From: Megascapheus bottae | Taxonomy: Eukaryota; Chordata; Mammalia; Rodentia; Geomyidae | DNA: 64,000 nucleotides | Direction: 5' to 3' | Assembly (NCBI GenBank): GCA_024803745.1 | Contig: JANJXV010000192.1 | Span: forward strand, 930,001-994,000 | In this document: one piece after another, positions 23,097 to 33,399 of the stretch | Layout: every line of letters begins with the position of its first letter | How positions within the stretch are numbered: position 1 is the stretch's first letter | Position numbers and translations under genes: made by a program | The notes under the pieces: model-generated | What the model was told of the DNA's origin: nothing | Database searches by the model: none | The model's input: only the letters and a program-made list of their open reading frames with translations

Positions 23097-23138
23097 TCTC
23101 TCCCTCTCTCTGTCTCTCTCTTTCTCCCACCCCCTGTT

Positions 23139-23232
<94 letters not shown>

Positions 23233-23233
23233 T
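23030..23233. repeat. Compound (CT)n-(CT)n-(CA)n microsatellite
   Basis: A (CT)n block of about 60 bp (23030-23092), a mixed CT-rich spacer (23093-23142), a second (CT)n block of about 70 bp to 23214, then (CA)n to 23233. Both strands give long Ser-Leu or Arg-Glu frames that are only repeat translation. Confidence 0.97.
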
Positions 23234-23234
23234 T

Positions 23235-24885
23235 CCATGCACCAAGGAGCTCATGCTAAATGATGGTCAATGCTCAATCAATCAAATCTGTGACCAGGGA
23301 AACCTTATTTTACACAACCAATGTAAATTTCTTGGTGTTGAGGTTGTGTCAAGGTTATATTCAATGGCACAGTGAAAAAACTGAGCCAAGGGCACGAGAG
23401 ACGTCTTTTTTTTTCTTTTTTTCAAACTTCTTACAAGCCTATAATTGTTTCAAAGTTAAAAGTTAAGGGTAGCAGTACATGCTAAAGACACCTCAGTTTT
23501 GCTTTAAAAGATTAAAGAAAAAGAAATGCAAATTTTAGCTGAAAGGAAACATTTCATTATATTAACTGTGATGGGGATTTTTTTGAGAGTTAATGGAATA
23601 ATGGTCATTTACATATTCTTTCTTACCCATATTTTCTTTTCTAATTTTCTAGGGTAAATATATATCACTGTGGGAATCCCAGAGGGATTGAGGAATATTT
23701 GATGGAGGAAAATAAATACATGCCAGGCAATAAAAACATATAACTATTATTTGTTTAAAAAGAGACTGACTAAAAATGTATAAAAGGCAGAGAAGAAAAA
23801 ACACTGGAAATACAAAAATTTAAGAGCAAAATGGAATTATCCGTTAAACACAATGGGAAACCATGGGGTCTAAAACCAATGCTGTGCAGGACCAATGCAA
23901 AAACCTTGCTCAGAAGACAGTCAAAGAACAATGACACAAAATCATCATCAATAAAACAGAAGATGTGGGGAACCAAATTTAGAGATTCAGCATGCCGCCA
24001 ACTGGTGTTTCTAAAAAGCAACCCTTTAAAAAAAATAGGACAAAATCAGAGAGATAAAATGGAAAAATACCTTCCACATTTCTGGATGACCCAAATTCAT
24101 CATTTGAATAGAGACCATGAATGCCACTCGTTAGAAATAATCCCATAACTGTTCTAGAATTTCAAGGGCAAATTCAAAAGTTTGTTCCACATAGCTGGGT
24201 GTAGCAAGCTACAACAAGACAGCACACAACAAGATGGCTTACCTAGAAAGACTAAAATGCCACACTGGGCTCACACTTTTCTCCTACAGCATTAAGTTTG
24301 AGGAGGGAGGGTTTATTTTTCTTCTCACCCACTGCATTTCTAAGTGGCTCATGACAACCACCTCGACCCAGCCACCTCGATAACCAGCAGTAAAATTTAT
24401 TAAATAAAACCACTGCTCATTACTGATTAAATCAGCACAAAACCCACTTGCCTCAGTATAACTTTATAATATCTCCAAACAGTGGCTATCAGCATAGGAA
24501 TAGATGGTCTTAGCCCCTGTTATCATGCACAGTATGGCTATTGTGCTCAACTTGAAGGGTTCTGCTAAATAAGGGACTAAGAAGAAAATGACCCTTGCTT
24601 CTCTGAGATGTAACTGCCTCCTTAGAGAGCAAAGGAAGATTGGAAATCCTAAGTATATTCCAAAAGTGAGAAGTTATAAAACTACTGGGGCGACATGTGT
24701 CTATGCATTTGAAAGGGAACGATTAGGACACCTAAAAAAAAAAATTCTTTCACGGGAGCCGTAACAACATTGAAACAAAAACATCCACAAGTGAATGGGC
24801 AACACACACACAGGGTTCACACTTGGTATGTGAACGCATTGCACTTGAGTCAGGCCACCAGCCCTTTTTGCATGGGTTATCTTTG
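23235..24885. other. AT-rich unique sequence
   Basis: No gene or clear repeat in 1.6 kb. Open frames reach 105 codons without any signature. Confidence 0.45.
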
Positions 24886-24889
24886 AAGA

Positions 24890-25103
24890 TAAAGGCCTGC
24901 TTTCTGCCTTGTAGCAGCCTGGACTGTGATCTTTCTATCTGTGCTTCCCCTGTGGCCAGGATAATTGGCATGTACCATTGAATTCAGCCACTTGAGATAA
25001 AGGCTCAGACTCTCCCCTCCTCCTCCCCAGGGCTGGCCTCAAACCACAATCCTCCTATTTCTCACTCCTAAGTAGCAAAGATCATACCCTGCCTGGCTGA
25101 AAA
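24890..25103 (-). mobile_element. Old B1-like dimer
   Basis: Two antisense B1-like pieces in tandem: 'agcctggactgtgatctttc' to 'ggcatgtaccattgaattca', then 'ggctggcctcaaaccacaat' to 'cataccctgcctggct'. Strongly diverged. Confidence 0.5.
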
Positions 25104-25104
25104 G

Positions 25105-25775
25105 GAGCATTATTTAGGATCAAATGGGAGATAATTTGTAACAAAAAGTGTATGAAAGTAACTCTACAAGCTGGGGTTATACACCATCCTTATTTTCTCC
25201 TTCTTGGCCTGCTCTTATTATATAACTTTTCCACAATTTATTTGTACTGCTTTTATAATCAAGCAGGGGGGAAAAAGCCATGTTATTTTTGAAGAAAGCA
25301 GGATCTCAGAGGTCACAGTGACTTTATGCTATTTGTCCTCTGTGCATCTGGAGAAATAACTCTTTGATTTTGGCCCTAGGCACTTTGAACATATGAGCAC
25401 AAGACCTACGAAAGGTTTATTCTGGGACAAGTCAGCACAATTGCTCTCAGTCCTGAAGACGGACAATTCTCAAACCTTCTGTCCTTGCTCGGGGTCAGTG
25501 CGTCCATCCACCTACTCATCCATGCAAAGAGAAATGACTAGAGAAGGAGCCGGGTGCTCTGAGCACCCCCAAAGCAGATCACGCCACAGCAGCAAGACAA
25601 ACATGCAAACAAACACAGCCCCGTGTGAATTAGAATACATAGGACAGTCAAGGCATGCAGCCATGTGGAAGAAAAAGAAGGGTGTCTGGAATATTCATAC
25701 AGTATTATTAGCCCTGGGTCTTGAAGGATAGAGAACCAGGTGGGTGGGCGAGGTGGAGAAGATATTCACGGTGCA
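25105..25775. other. Unique sequence
   Basis: Nothing recognised; no gene called. Confidence 0.4.
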
Positions 25776-25779
25776 GCAC

Positions 25780-25866
25780 ACAGAGAAAGAGAGAGACAGA
25801 GAGACAGAGAAACAGAGAGAGAGACAGAGACAGACAGAGACAGGGAGAGAGGAAGGAAGGAGAGAC
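25780..25866. repeat. (GAGACA)n purine-rich repeat
   Basis: Imperfect GAGA/GACAGA array. The Arg/Glu/Asp-rich frames across it are repeat translation. Confidence 0.93.
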
Positions 25867-25869
25867 AAA

Positions 25870-26745
25870 TGAAGATGAGGTGGCAATGTTACTACTGGAA
25901 CCCTAAAAATTGGAAAGTGAGTAGGAGGATGTGCAAGTTAGGATCCTTTGGTGATAAATCACAAAAATTGGGGAGCTCACTGGAAGAATGTAGGACAGCT
26001 CTTACAAGAACCAAAGAAGTGAAAGAATTAGGCTCAGGAAATGCAGCTTTAGGAAGCTTGTGGAAAGCTAGGTTGGTCTCATGGGAAACCTGCAACAGGG
26101 TGGAACTCCTGCAATCAGTCCAGTGTTCCTCGGAGGGGGAATTTTAATGGCAGCCAACCATTGGCTGGAGGAAGGGGTGAAGGTTGACTGACAGTGGAGG
26201 CTGTCTAAGTGGGGCAACTTCACCTTCCAATGACAAGTCAAGCCCCACCCCCTTCCTTCCAAGCTGTGGTTCTCAACCAAGCGCGCATTTTTCCCACCCA
26301 GGAAATATTCGGAAATTCTTTCAAATGACTTTTACTTTCTAAAAAGTAGCAGTGAAGAGAGGTGCTACTGTCATCTACTGGGCATAGGCCAGGACACTCC
26401 TCCATATCCTGCAATGCTCAGGCTAGCCCCAGAACCCGTGATTCAGCGCAGGAGGTGAGAAATCATTTTGGATTTGAAGGAGGAAAAACAACAACAACAA
26501 CAAAACCCCCTGAGCTCGACAGAGAGACAGAAACAACAGAAGTCCATCAGGTAAAAAAAAAATGGATGGAAGGACGGAACAAACCATGAGATGATAAGGA
26601 GGAGGGGAAATGAGATGGTGAGGGAGGTTCAGGTGTTTGAGGATGATGAAGGTCATGGAAGAGAACTGATGGGCGGGGCAAGTGTGAGTGTGTTCGTATC
26701 CATGGCACTGCCTTTGTAATTATATGGCTTTAGACTCCTTACCAA
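25870..26745. other. Unique sequence
   Basis: Nothing recognised except a short (ACA)n run near 26485-26503. Confidence 0.4.
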
Positions 26746-26749
26746 TTCC

Positions 26750-26890
26750 TTGCCTGCTACTTATCAGCAGCTTCCTTAGGGATAGGACTCATCTGTTTTC
26801 TTTATCATTGCATTCAAACACCTGGAAAGATGTCTGGCACATAATACAGGATCTTCAAAGTACTTGCTGACAGAATGGACAGATTAGATA
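26750..26890. mobile_element. L2 LINE fragment
   Basis: 'ggataggactcatctgtttt', 'cattcaaacacctggaaag', 'tgtctggcacataatacagg' and 'ttgctgacagaatgga' follow the common L2 3' end pattern. Diverged. Confidence 0.5.
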
Positions 26891-27294
26891 TAGTTAGAGT
26901 CCTGGATGTAGATTGATTGGTAAATGATAGGTTGATGTTGACAGAGAATGTAGAAAGATGGGAGAGGAATAAATGAACTAAGGGTACACTTAGCAATACT
27001 TCGTGCACAAGGGAAGAGTTATAGGTTATATTCTTACAGGTGGTCTGTCAGATTCTTCTCTCCAAACCACTGCGAAGCAAGCTAGCATTTGAGCACACAG
27101 CAGAAGACTCCAGCTGACTAAGCCCCATAATTCTTGGACTTTCCAGGTCCTGGCTGAGCCACATGGTATGTGGCTGTCACATTCTGACCTGCACAGGGTG
27201 CTCAAATAGGCCTGTGCAGGAAGTGCTCTGTCCCAGGAAGGCAGAGACAAGCTACTAGAATGACTTCAAGGCAGTGTCTTGTCTGTGTAGCCTA

Positions 27295-27540
27295 CTAGTT
27301 GTTTATTTATCAAATATATGTATGGTGTCAGCCTACCATGTGCCTGGCACAGTGGCAGATACAAAAGATCCATTGGTTAAAAAGATGCAGCAAAGGTAGT
27401 CTTTACTGCTATGGTCTTTAAAATCAATGGGAAGAGGCAGAGAATAAATGGGTCAACAGAGACATATGCAATGATAAATGGTGACAAGCAATATAATTAC
27501 ATAATCAGAATATAGATAAATAACGAAGAAGGAAACTGGC
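27295..27540. mobile_element. L2 LINE fragment
   Basis: 'taccatgtgcctggcacagt', 'ggcagatacaaaagatccat', 'cagagaataaatgggtcaac' and 'gataaatggtgacaagcaat' fit the L2 3' end in order. Opposite in reading sense to the fragment at 26750. Confidence 0.6.
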
Positions 27541-27544
27541 TAGA

Positions 27545-28635
27545 ACCCTATCATACAAGCACACAAGGTCAGGTCAAGGACAGTCTGTGAGAATCTGGTA
27601 GTTTCATACCAGAACAGGAATGGAGTCGATGTGTAGGAAATTAAAAAGTAGCCATTTAAACAATATCCACTACAGACATCATGGTGCAAAGCTTGCTCCA
27701 TGTATATGCCATGGCCAACATGATCACAAACCAAATGACCCTCTTCCCTGAGATTTTTCCAGAGACTGGAGGGACTCTGAACAGAAAGTGGTCCCTGAGG
27801 AAAAGTGCAGGCCAACGTTGCTCTTCAAACTCCTGGAAACCCTGCTCCAAGCCAATGCCAAAAATAATCCTATTAGTCACATTCGAAGTGCTAAGCAGAA
27901 ACAAAAAGAAATCAAAATTAATTTCAATTCTTTACAGTGACAGCAGCAATTAAGGTGACAAGATTATGGAAATTATCGCCACCGAGGGAGATCTTTGCCC
28001 ATGAGGGGGAAAAATAACCAGTAAAACAGGAGAAGTAAGAAACAGGGATTTGAACTGGGTTATGAAAAAAAAAACCTATGGGCCACCAATTCTCTGGGAA
28101 CTAGAAATGGCCATTTCGCCATGCAATGATAGTTTACTCTGCCGTGACTGTAACTCTGCCTTGGTGGTGGAAAGCGACTGAGGTTTGTAAAGTTTGCACA
28201 TTCATATAGTAAGATTTTTGCTTTTCATAAGGTGATACTCAAGCAGGTTGTCTCCACTTCTTTGTCTGCTGCCTGGTCCTCTCTCTTTTGAGAACCATAC
28301 CTTTCTCTGTGCTTTCTCCTTTCTTACTGATCCCATCCACAGCAACCTGGGGTTATAGAGGAGTGTTACAAAGCACTCAACACCATACTTCCTAACCAGT
28401 ACTGCTGTTTCCTGAGGAACACTAGGAAACCTAGAAAAGACAGAGAGGCAAGCCTGTGGCTTTACTTCTTCAGGAACTTTACTAGACCAGGAGATGAAGG
28501 GGCACTTCTGGTGAAAGTAGTAAATACCGTCTGTTCAGTCTGTTGTTACCCATCTACCACCCTCTAGTCTCTGTACTGTCCAGAGAGCCTCGACCCATGT
28601 GTCTTAGGAAAAGGCATTTAACTCATGCTCTGTAG
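27545..28635. other. Unique sequence
   Basis: Nothing recognised in about 1.1 kb. Confidence 0.4.
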
Positions 28636-28639
28636 AACC

Positions 28640-28810
28640 ACTCATCCATGCACTCACGCATCCATTGATGTATCCATCATTCATTTAGCCATTCAACCAT
28701 CCATCCATGTATCATCAATACATGCATGCATGGATCCATCCATGCAGCAACCCATCTATCCACACACGCATCTGTCCATCATCCACCCACCCATCTATCT
28801 ATGCACTTAC
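28640..28810. repeat. Degenerate (CATC)n tract
   Basis: Imperfect tetranucleotide array based on CATC/CCAT with CATG variants. The His/Ile/Pro-rich frame on plus derives from it. Confidence 0.88.
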
Positions 28811-28811
28811 C

Positions 28812-29445
28812 CAACAGTTGTTTATTAACCAGTGTGATGAGAAGGGAGGAATGGTAGAAATTTTCAATTGGATGCTCTCATAGGAAAGGACATGACAGAA
28901 ATAGACGTATGAATAACCAGGTCTAGAGAGGGACCAATTCAAGGCCCTTGTGCTACCTGTATTGGAAAAAGTGAAGAGGAGGGTGGCCAGGTAAGAAGAG
29001 AGGAGGGCCTATAAACTAAGGCCAGGGAGCTGCTGGGGATAGAATAGATTATGTAGGACCTATAGCCATTTCAAACATGAAGCTTGAGCAATCATTTCAT
29101 ATTCACATTTCAGCCAAGCTCTCCCCCACACACACACACACTGTTGGTCTATCAAGTAGATTCAACCATAATAACAGTATTTATCATCGAAACCACTGTT
29201 ATTGTTGTTCCATTGGAGACTCGAGAACAATGAAGCAAGCAGAGAAAGTAATTTCCCCAAGGTCAAGGTCACCAAAATGGGAAGGAACACAGTCAGGATC
29301 CCATTAGAAGGTTGTCGACCTGAGATGATTAGAGAGATTTTTCTGTCTCCAGATATCTGTGCTGTATAACCTCTTGCTGGGTTAAGCATTGTTCTGCTTG
29401 TTTTCTTTCTTGTAGTTGAAGTTGCAGGTACAGAGTCCCCAGTCT
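28812..29445. other. Unique sequence
   Basis: Nothing recognised besides a short (CA)n at 29127-29143. Confidence 0.4.
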
Positions 29446-29449
29446 CATC

Positions 29450-29665
29450 CTGATTCAGGGTCTGGGAGCTGTCCCTAAGCCTCTTTGTGCTCAAAACTAG
29501 CACTCTACCCCTCCAGCCACAGCACCACTTCTAGTTTTTGAGTGGTTAGTTGGAGATATGAGTCTCATAGGGGCTTTTCTACCTGGGCTGCCTTTGAACC
29601 ACGATCCACAGATCTCTGCCTCCTGAGTAGCTAGGATCACAGGTGTGAGCCACCAGTGCCCGGTA
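29450..29665 (-). mobile_element. B1-Geo dimeric SINE
   Basis: Minus-strand copy: the Geo half ('gggagctgtccctaagcc', 'cagccacagcaccacttcta'), linker 'gagtggttagttggagat', and the B1 head ('ctgcctcctgagtagctagg', 'cacaggtgtgagccaccagt'). Confidence 0.9.
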
Positions 29666-29669
29666 GGTG

Positions 29670-30000
29670 TGGCTGTCTTCCAGGTGATTCCTTGTGCGAC
29701 AAGGAGTCATAGTGGGAAGAGACAGTTGGAGGGAGTTTGGGCCCCAGTTCAGGGCAGGTCTGAGACCGTGCCCAAATCAGCCCTGAACAGAAGCAGGAGT
29801 AACCAAGCAGGTTGTGTTCAAGACAGGATATCATTAGGCTAGGACTGAAGGGATTTATCTCATTTCATATAGGAAAGATTCTGTTGCAGTATTTCTTTTA
29901 ATGATATTTATTCTTTTTTAATAATTGCAAATATAATGCATACTGATGGTGGAAATTACCATTACAAATAAATAGAAAAATAGTCTTTTCTGTTTGTTTG
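29670..30000. other. Unique sequence
   Basis: Nothing recognised. Confidence 0.4.
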
Positions 30001-30004
30001 TACG

Positions 30005-30098
30005 TGTTCTATATCCCTGGCTGTCCTTGAACTTGTGATCCTCTTGTTCTAGCTTCTCTAGTGCTGGGATTACAGGTATGCCCCATCATACTCAGTAT
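30005..30098 (-). mobile_element. B1 monomer
   Basis: 'gctgtccttgaacttgtgat', 'tctctagtgctgggattaca' and 'ggtatgccccatcatactca' form a monomeric rodent B1 in antisense. It lacks the Geo partner. Confidence 0.8.
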
Positions 30099-30162
30099 TA
30101 CATTCATGCTTAGTAATTCTGTGCTTTTCAATCCAATATAAATCTGCCCCTTCCATGTATGT

Positions 30163-30216
30163 ACACACATACACACACACACGTTCACGTACACGTACAT
30201 AAACACACACACACTC
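30163..30216. repeat. (CA)n / (CGTA) mixed repeat
   Basis: CA dinucleotides interrupted by 'cacgtacacgtacat'; mostly alternating purine-pyrimidine. Confidence 0.85.
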
Positions 30217-30219
30217 ACC

Positions 30220-30312
30220 TAGACTCTCTGAGCCTCTGTTTTCTTTTCTATAATATGGAGATAAAAATATTCACCTTTCAGGGTTACATAATGGATGCTT
30301 AATTACTTACTC
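30220..30312 (-). mobile_element. MIR SINE fragment, antisense
   Basis: 'gagcctctgttttcttttct', 'ataatatggagataaaaata' and 'ttcagggttacataatgg' match the antisense MIR core (the usual 'cctcagtttcctcatctg'). Confidence 0.7.
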
Positions 30313-30374
30313 TGTTTGTTTTTCATCCACTTGACATTCTATAATGAACATTTTTCATGTGTCATTAACTACTC

Positions 30375-30640
30375 TTCAAAAACATGACTTTTAATGGCTG
30401 CATAATATGCCATCATTTAATGAGCCATAATTTATTTAACTATTCTGCTCTTATTGAACTTTGAAGTGTTTTCTAATATTTTGCTATGCGAGATAACACT
30501 GCATACTCAAATCTTTCTTGACATCTTTTTTATTCCCCCTTAGGATAAACTTCCAAAACAGAAATGACACAGAAAAACAGTACATGAATCTTCAATGTTT
30601 TTATGCATCTGGTGTCAAATTATTTTCTTGGGGGTGGGGA
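30375..30640. mobile_element. Old L1 LINE fragment
   Basis: 'atggctgcataatatgccat', 'gagccataatttatttaact' and the following text to 'ataaacttccaaaacagaaa' track the familiar old L1M 3' region ('...ttatttatccattcatc...'). Diverged. Confidence 0.55.
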
Positions 30641-30829
30641 AATATATATTTCTAATGCCATCTAATGAATAGTTATTTCAAATTTAACACACCAGTCAGA
30701 GAAATGCATGTGTCAGTATGTTTGTGGATGGGAAGAAGAAAGATTGAACCCATAGGATGTTTCAGAGCCATCCAACCTTTTCTATGTATAGAATACATTC
30801 AATTCCTTATATGAGAGACTCAGAAATGG

Positions 30830-31400
30830 ATGCACTTTCTAATCACTCCCCCGATGCTAAGAAATCTTCATCTTGGGAAAGCCGTAATTTCTCATTGGCC
30901 AAGTTTTTAAGATTAGTCCATGTCTTAAAAAACAAAACCAAAACAAACTCACTAACTCTTGCACTCATCTGGTCCCTATTGCTGTGTCCCAATCATCCTG
31001 ACGGGATTGATAGTTGTGGCAATTGGCATAAAATGATTGCTACCTGCTGAGGCAATCACTTCCAGCTTCGGCAGAAGCTGATGAGCAATTCATTATGGAG
31101 GACGTAATTGATGTAAAAGCCGAGAGGAAACGTGGGATTTCTCCTAGGATCTCCAGAATTTCGTGCATTTGACCCTCCCTGGCACCGAATCAGCTGCAGC
31201 GAGCAGGAATTTGAGATCGGACCAGGGTGGCAGGGTAAGCATACCATGCAAAGTGCATGCAAATATTTGCAGAACCTGCCTTGAACTTGAGGATGTGACC
31301 TTGAACAAGAAACCCATGTATGAGACAGCATCGTCTGGATGATGACAACGACCTTGGCATCAAAGCTCAAAGCTAGCCTCTCCAGTCAGCCATGAAAGAA
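30830..31400. promoter_or_regulatory. Candidate regulatory (conserved non-coding-like) block
   Basis: Unique, repeat-free DNA with several TAAT-type motifs, a CAGCTG E-box near 31191, a 7 bp stem hairpin at 31063-31080 and three POU octamer-like sites in 26 bp at 31246-31271. The composition resembles conserved enhancers, but conservation was not tested. Confidence 0.35.
31246..31271. promoter_or_regulatory. Cluster of POU/octamer motifs
   Basis: atgcaaag (31246-31253), a perfect octamer atgcaaat (31257-31264) eleven bases on, and an inverted atttgca (31265-31271). The centre forms the 12 bp palindrome gcaaatatttgc (31259-31270). Such spacing would suit paired POU-domain binding; function is inferred. 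Confidence 0.4.
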
Positions 31401-31417
31401 TAAAAAGGGGGCAGAGG

Positions 31418-31522
31418 AAGCTGCAGGTATAGCCCAGTGGTAGAGTGTGTTATTTTGCATGCATAAGTCCCTGGGTTCAAATCCCAGCATCATCCCTTCC
31501 AAACAAACAAACAAAAACAAAG
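31418..31522 (+). mobile_element. ID-type SINE monomer
   Basis: A single tRNA-Ala-like monomer with A box 'tatagcccagtggtagag' and B box 'ctgggttcaaatcccagc', then an (AAAC)n-rich tail. Unlike the other tRNA-like copies it has no Geo partner and is closer to a classical rodent ID element. Confidence 0.85.
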
Positions 31523-31524
31523 AG

Positions 31525-32245
31525 GTGCAAAACATGTGTTCCAACACAGGCTAGCTATCTAGGCCAGATCTCTGGAAGTGGACAGCCTGGATTTGATGCC
31601 TGCTTTCATTTTCTCCTGCCCTAACTGGGAGAGGCTGAGTAAGATAGCCAGGTCCTGCTTCTCTCTCTACAGAAATGGCATTATTAACATGGCTGCTTTT
31701 CGTAACTAGACCAATGATGATTCTAGAACCCCTCCCGCTGCCTGCAGTCCATCCACCATAGGCAGCTGTTGCCTCTGCAACAGTAATCCTCCTCAGTTTT
31801 AGACAACACCCAAATCTCCAGGACTCCACAACACCCCAGCTCTTTCCATCCCTCACCAGCCACAAAGCTGGCTCAAGATGCCCTCTGTGTTACAGTAACT
31901 TGACCTACCTACAGTGTGCCTCTGGACCCCAAATGAGGTAGGAAAAGAAAATCCCCTATTCTGCTTTTGGCTCTCTTCCCTCTCCATCAGTCTAGCTGGT
32001 TTCCCCTCCCTGCATTTCAGCCCAGAGCAGTTGACTGAGACTCATCCGCTTCCATCACCTGCCAGGCCAGCTGAGCTGCTAATATCTTCCTGCCCAGCTC
32101 ACCTCACCTATCATGGCAGAAACAGGGACTTAGCTGCTTCACGGCCCCCACTCTGCACCCTTTGCATTTCCACAGTGGCATCTTTCATCCCTCATTCTAT
32201 GAGCGGCACCCCAGAACACCACCGTGGGTCTGTTTCGCACAGCCT
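31525..32245. other. Unique sequence
   Basis: No gene seen. The 118-codon frame at 31914-32270 runs into an old repeat and has no signature. Confidence 0.4.
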
Positions 32246-32249
32246 TAAG

Positions 32250-32420
32250 GGAATACCACAGACTGGGTGATGTATGGTGAGCATGAATTTACTTCTTGCG
32301 GTTCTGGAGCTTGCAAATTCCCCCAGGGAAGAGTAAGGATCAGGGGTCTTCACCCTGCAGGATCTCATGGCAGAAGGTGGGATGGCAGAAGGAGAGGGGG
32401 GAATGGGTAAGGAAAGATGG
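32250..32420. mobile_element. Ancient interspersed repeat fragment
   Basis: 'ggaataccacagactgggtg', 'catgaatttacttcttgcgg', 'ttctggagcttgcaaattc' and 'ctcatggcagaaggtggg' repeat the pattern of the fragment at 5404-5575 and extend it. Confidence 0.55.
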
Positions 32421-32424
32421 ATGA

Positions 32425-33195
32425 ACTCCAGACATGTCATCCTTTCCTAGGGAGCTCACCGTGGGTGGCAGGAAGATACTGAGATCCCCCATTGTCTCTT
32501 GGGAACTGAGCCCCCCCACACACACACCCCAGACCCTTCCTTCTGCCTCTGTTGCCTAAGAGATTAAGGTTCCAAACACATTCTTTCGGGGTGATATATT
32601 TCTATCAAAGCAAATACGCTTTGCACCAAACAAACGGGTGGGGGTGGGGGCTCAGTTTCCCTTTGCAGTTTCTCAAAATGTTATCTTTCTTACAAAGAAC
32701 ACATCACAAATGCAAGTCAAGTCTTTGAAGGGTCCCAACAGTGGGACATAAGTGGCAGAAAAGAACCCAAGACTTCTCCAAATAGCTAGCCAACAGAGAG
32801 TAGAATAAGGACTCGTTCTCATCAGTCAGGCACAGTTAGGTTAACCACAGCAGGTTAGGTCAGGGGAGGTTGACCTTCCTGTACACAGGGTGCTCGTATC
32901 CAGTCGTCACTACATACGAAATTTCTAGCATCTTCTAGACCTTTCTCTGAGAAAGCACACAGCATGCTAATTTCCTTCTCCCTCAAATTATCTACTTCAG
33001 TGGCCATGTTGGTGTTTAAAAAGAAAACCTGCGCAGATCCCGACTTTTCCAAATGATTTTGACATCCCTACAAACCAGTCCTTCATCTTCGGAAGGATGA
33101 TGGAGTTCTACACTCTCTAAACCCCCTGCACCACACCTATCTCTCTCTCTGTGGGTCTATCGAACACCCTGGGTCACACTTAGGTAGAACTTAGG
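32425..33195. other. Unique sequence
   Basis: Nothing recognised apart from short C and CA runs at about 32510-32528. Confidence 0.4.
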
Positions 33196-33204
33196 GCTTT
33201 GAGT

Positions 33205-33395
33205 TCTCCTTTAGTTTCATTGCTCAAGGCTGACACTCTACCACCTGACCCACTCTTTCACTTCTGGCTTTGGGCTCATTCCTTGGAGAGTGTCACAGAC
33301 TTTTCTAGCGAGGGTGGCTTTGAACTGTGGCCCTCAGATCTCAGCCTCCTGAGTAGCTGGGATTACAGGCATGAGTCACTGGCTCCTGGCTTCTC
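33205..33395 (-). mobile_element. B1-Geo dimeric SINE, truncated at the Geo 3' end
   Basis: 'cattgctcaaggctgacact', 'accacctgacccactctttc' (Geo half), then a complete B1 head in antisense ('tcagcctcctgagtagctgg', 'gattacaggcatgagtcact'). Confidence 0.88.
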
Positions 33396-33399
33396 TTCA

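Noticed and set aside
22860..23375. 171-codon Ser-Leu repeat frame and Arg-Glu repeat frames on the other strand
   Set aside because: Direct translation of the (CT)n microsatellite.
28625..28828. His/Ile/Pro-rich frame
   Set aside because: Translation of the degenerate CATC tetranucleotide array.
31418..31522. tRNA-Ala-like sequence with A and B boxes, considered as a tRNA gene
   Set aside because: No acceptor-stem pairing, an A-rich tail and match to ID elements make it a SINE, not a functional tRNA.
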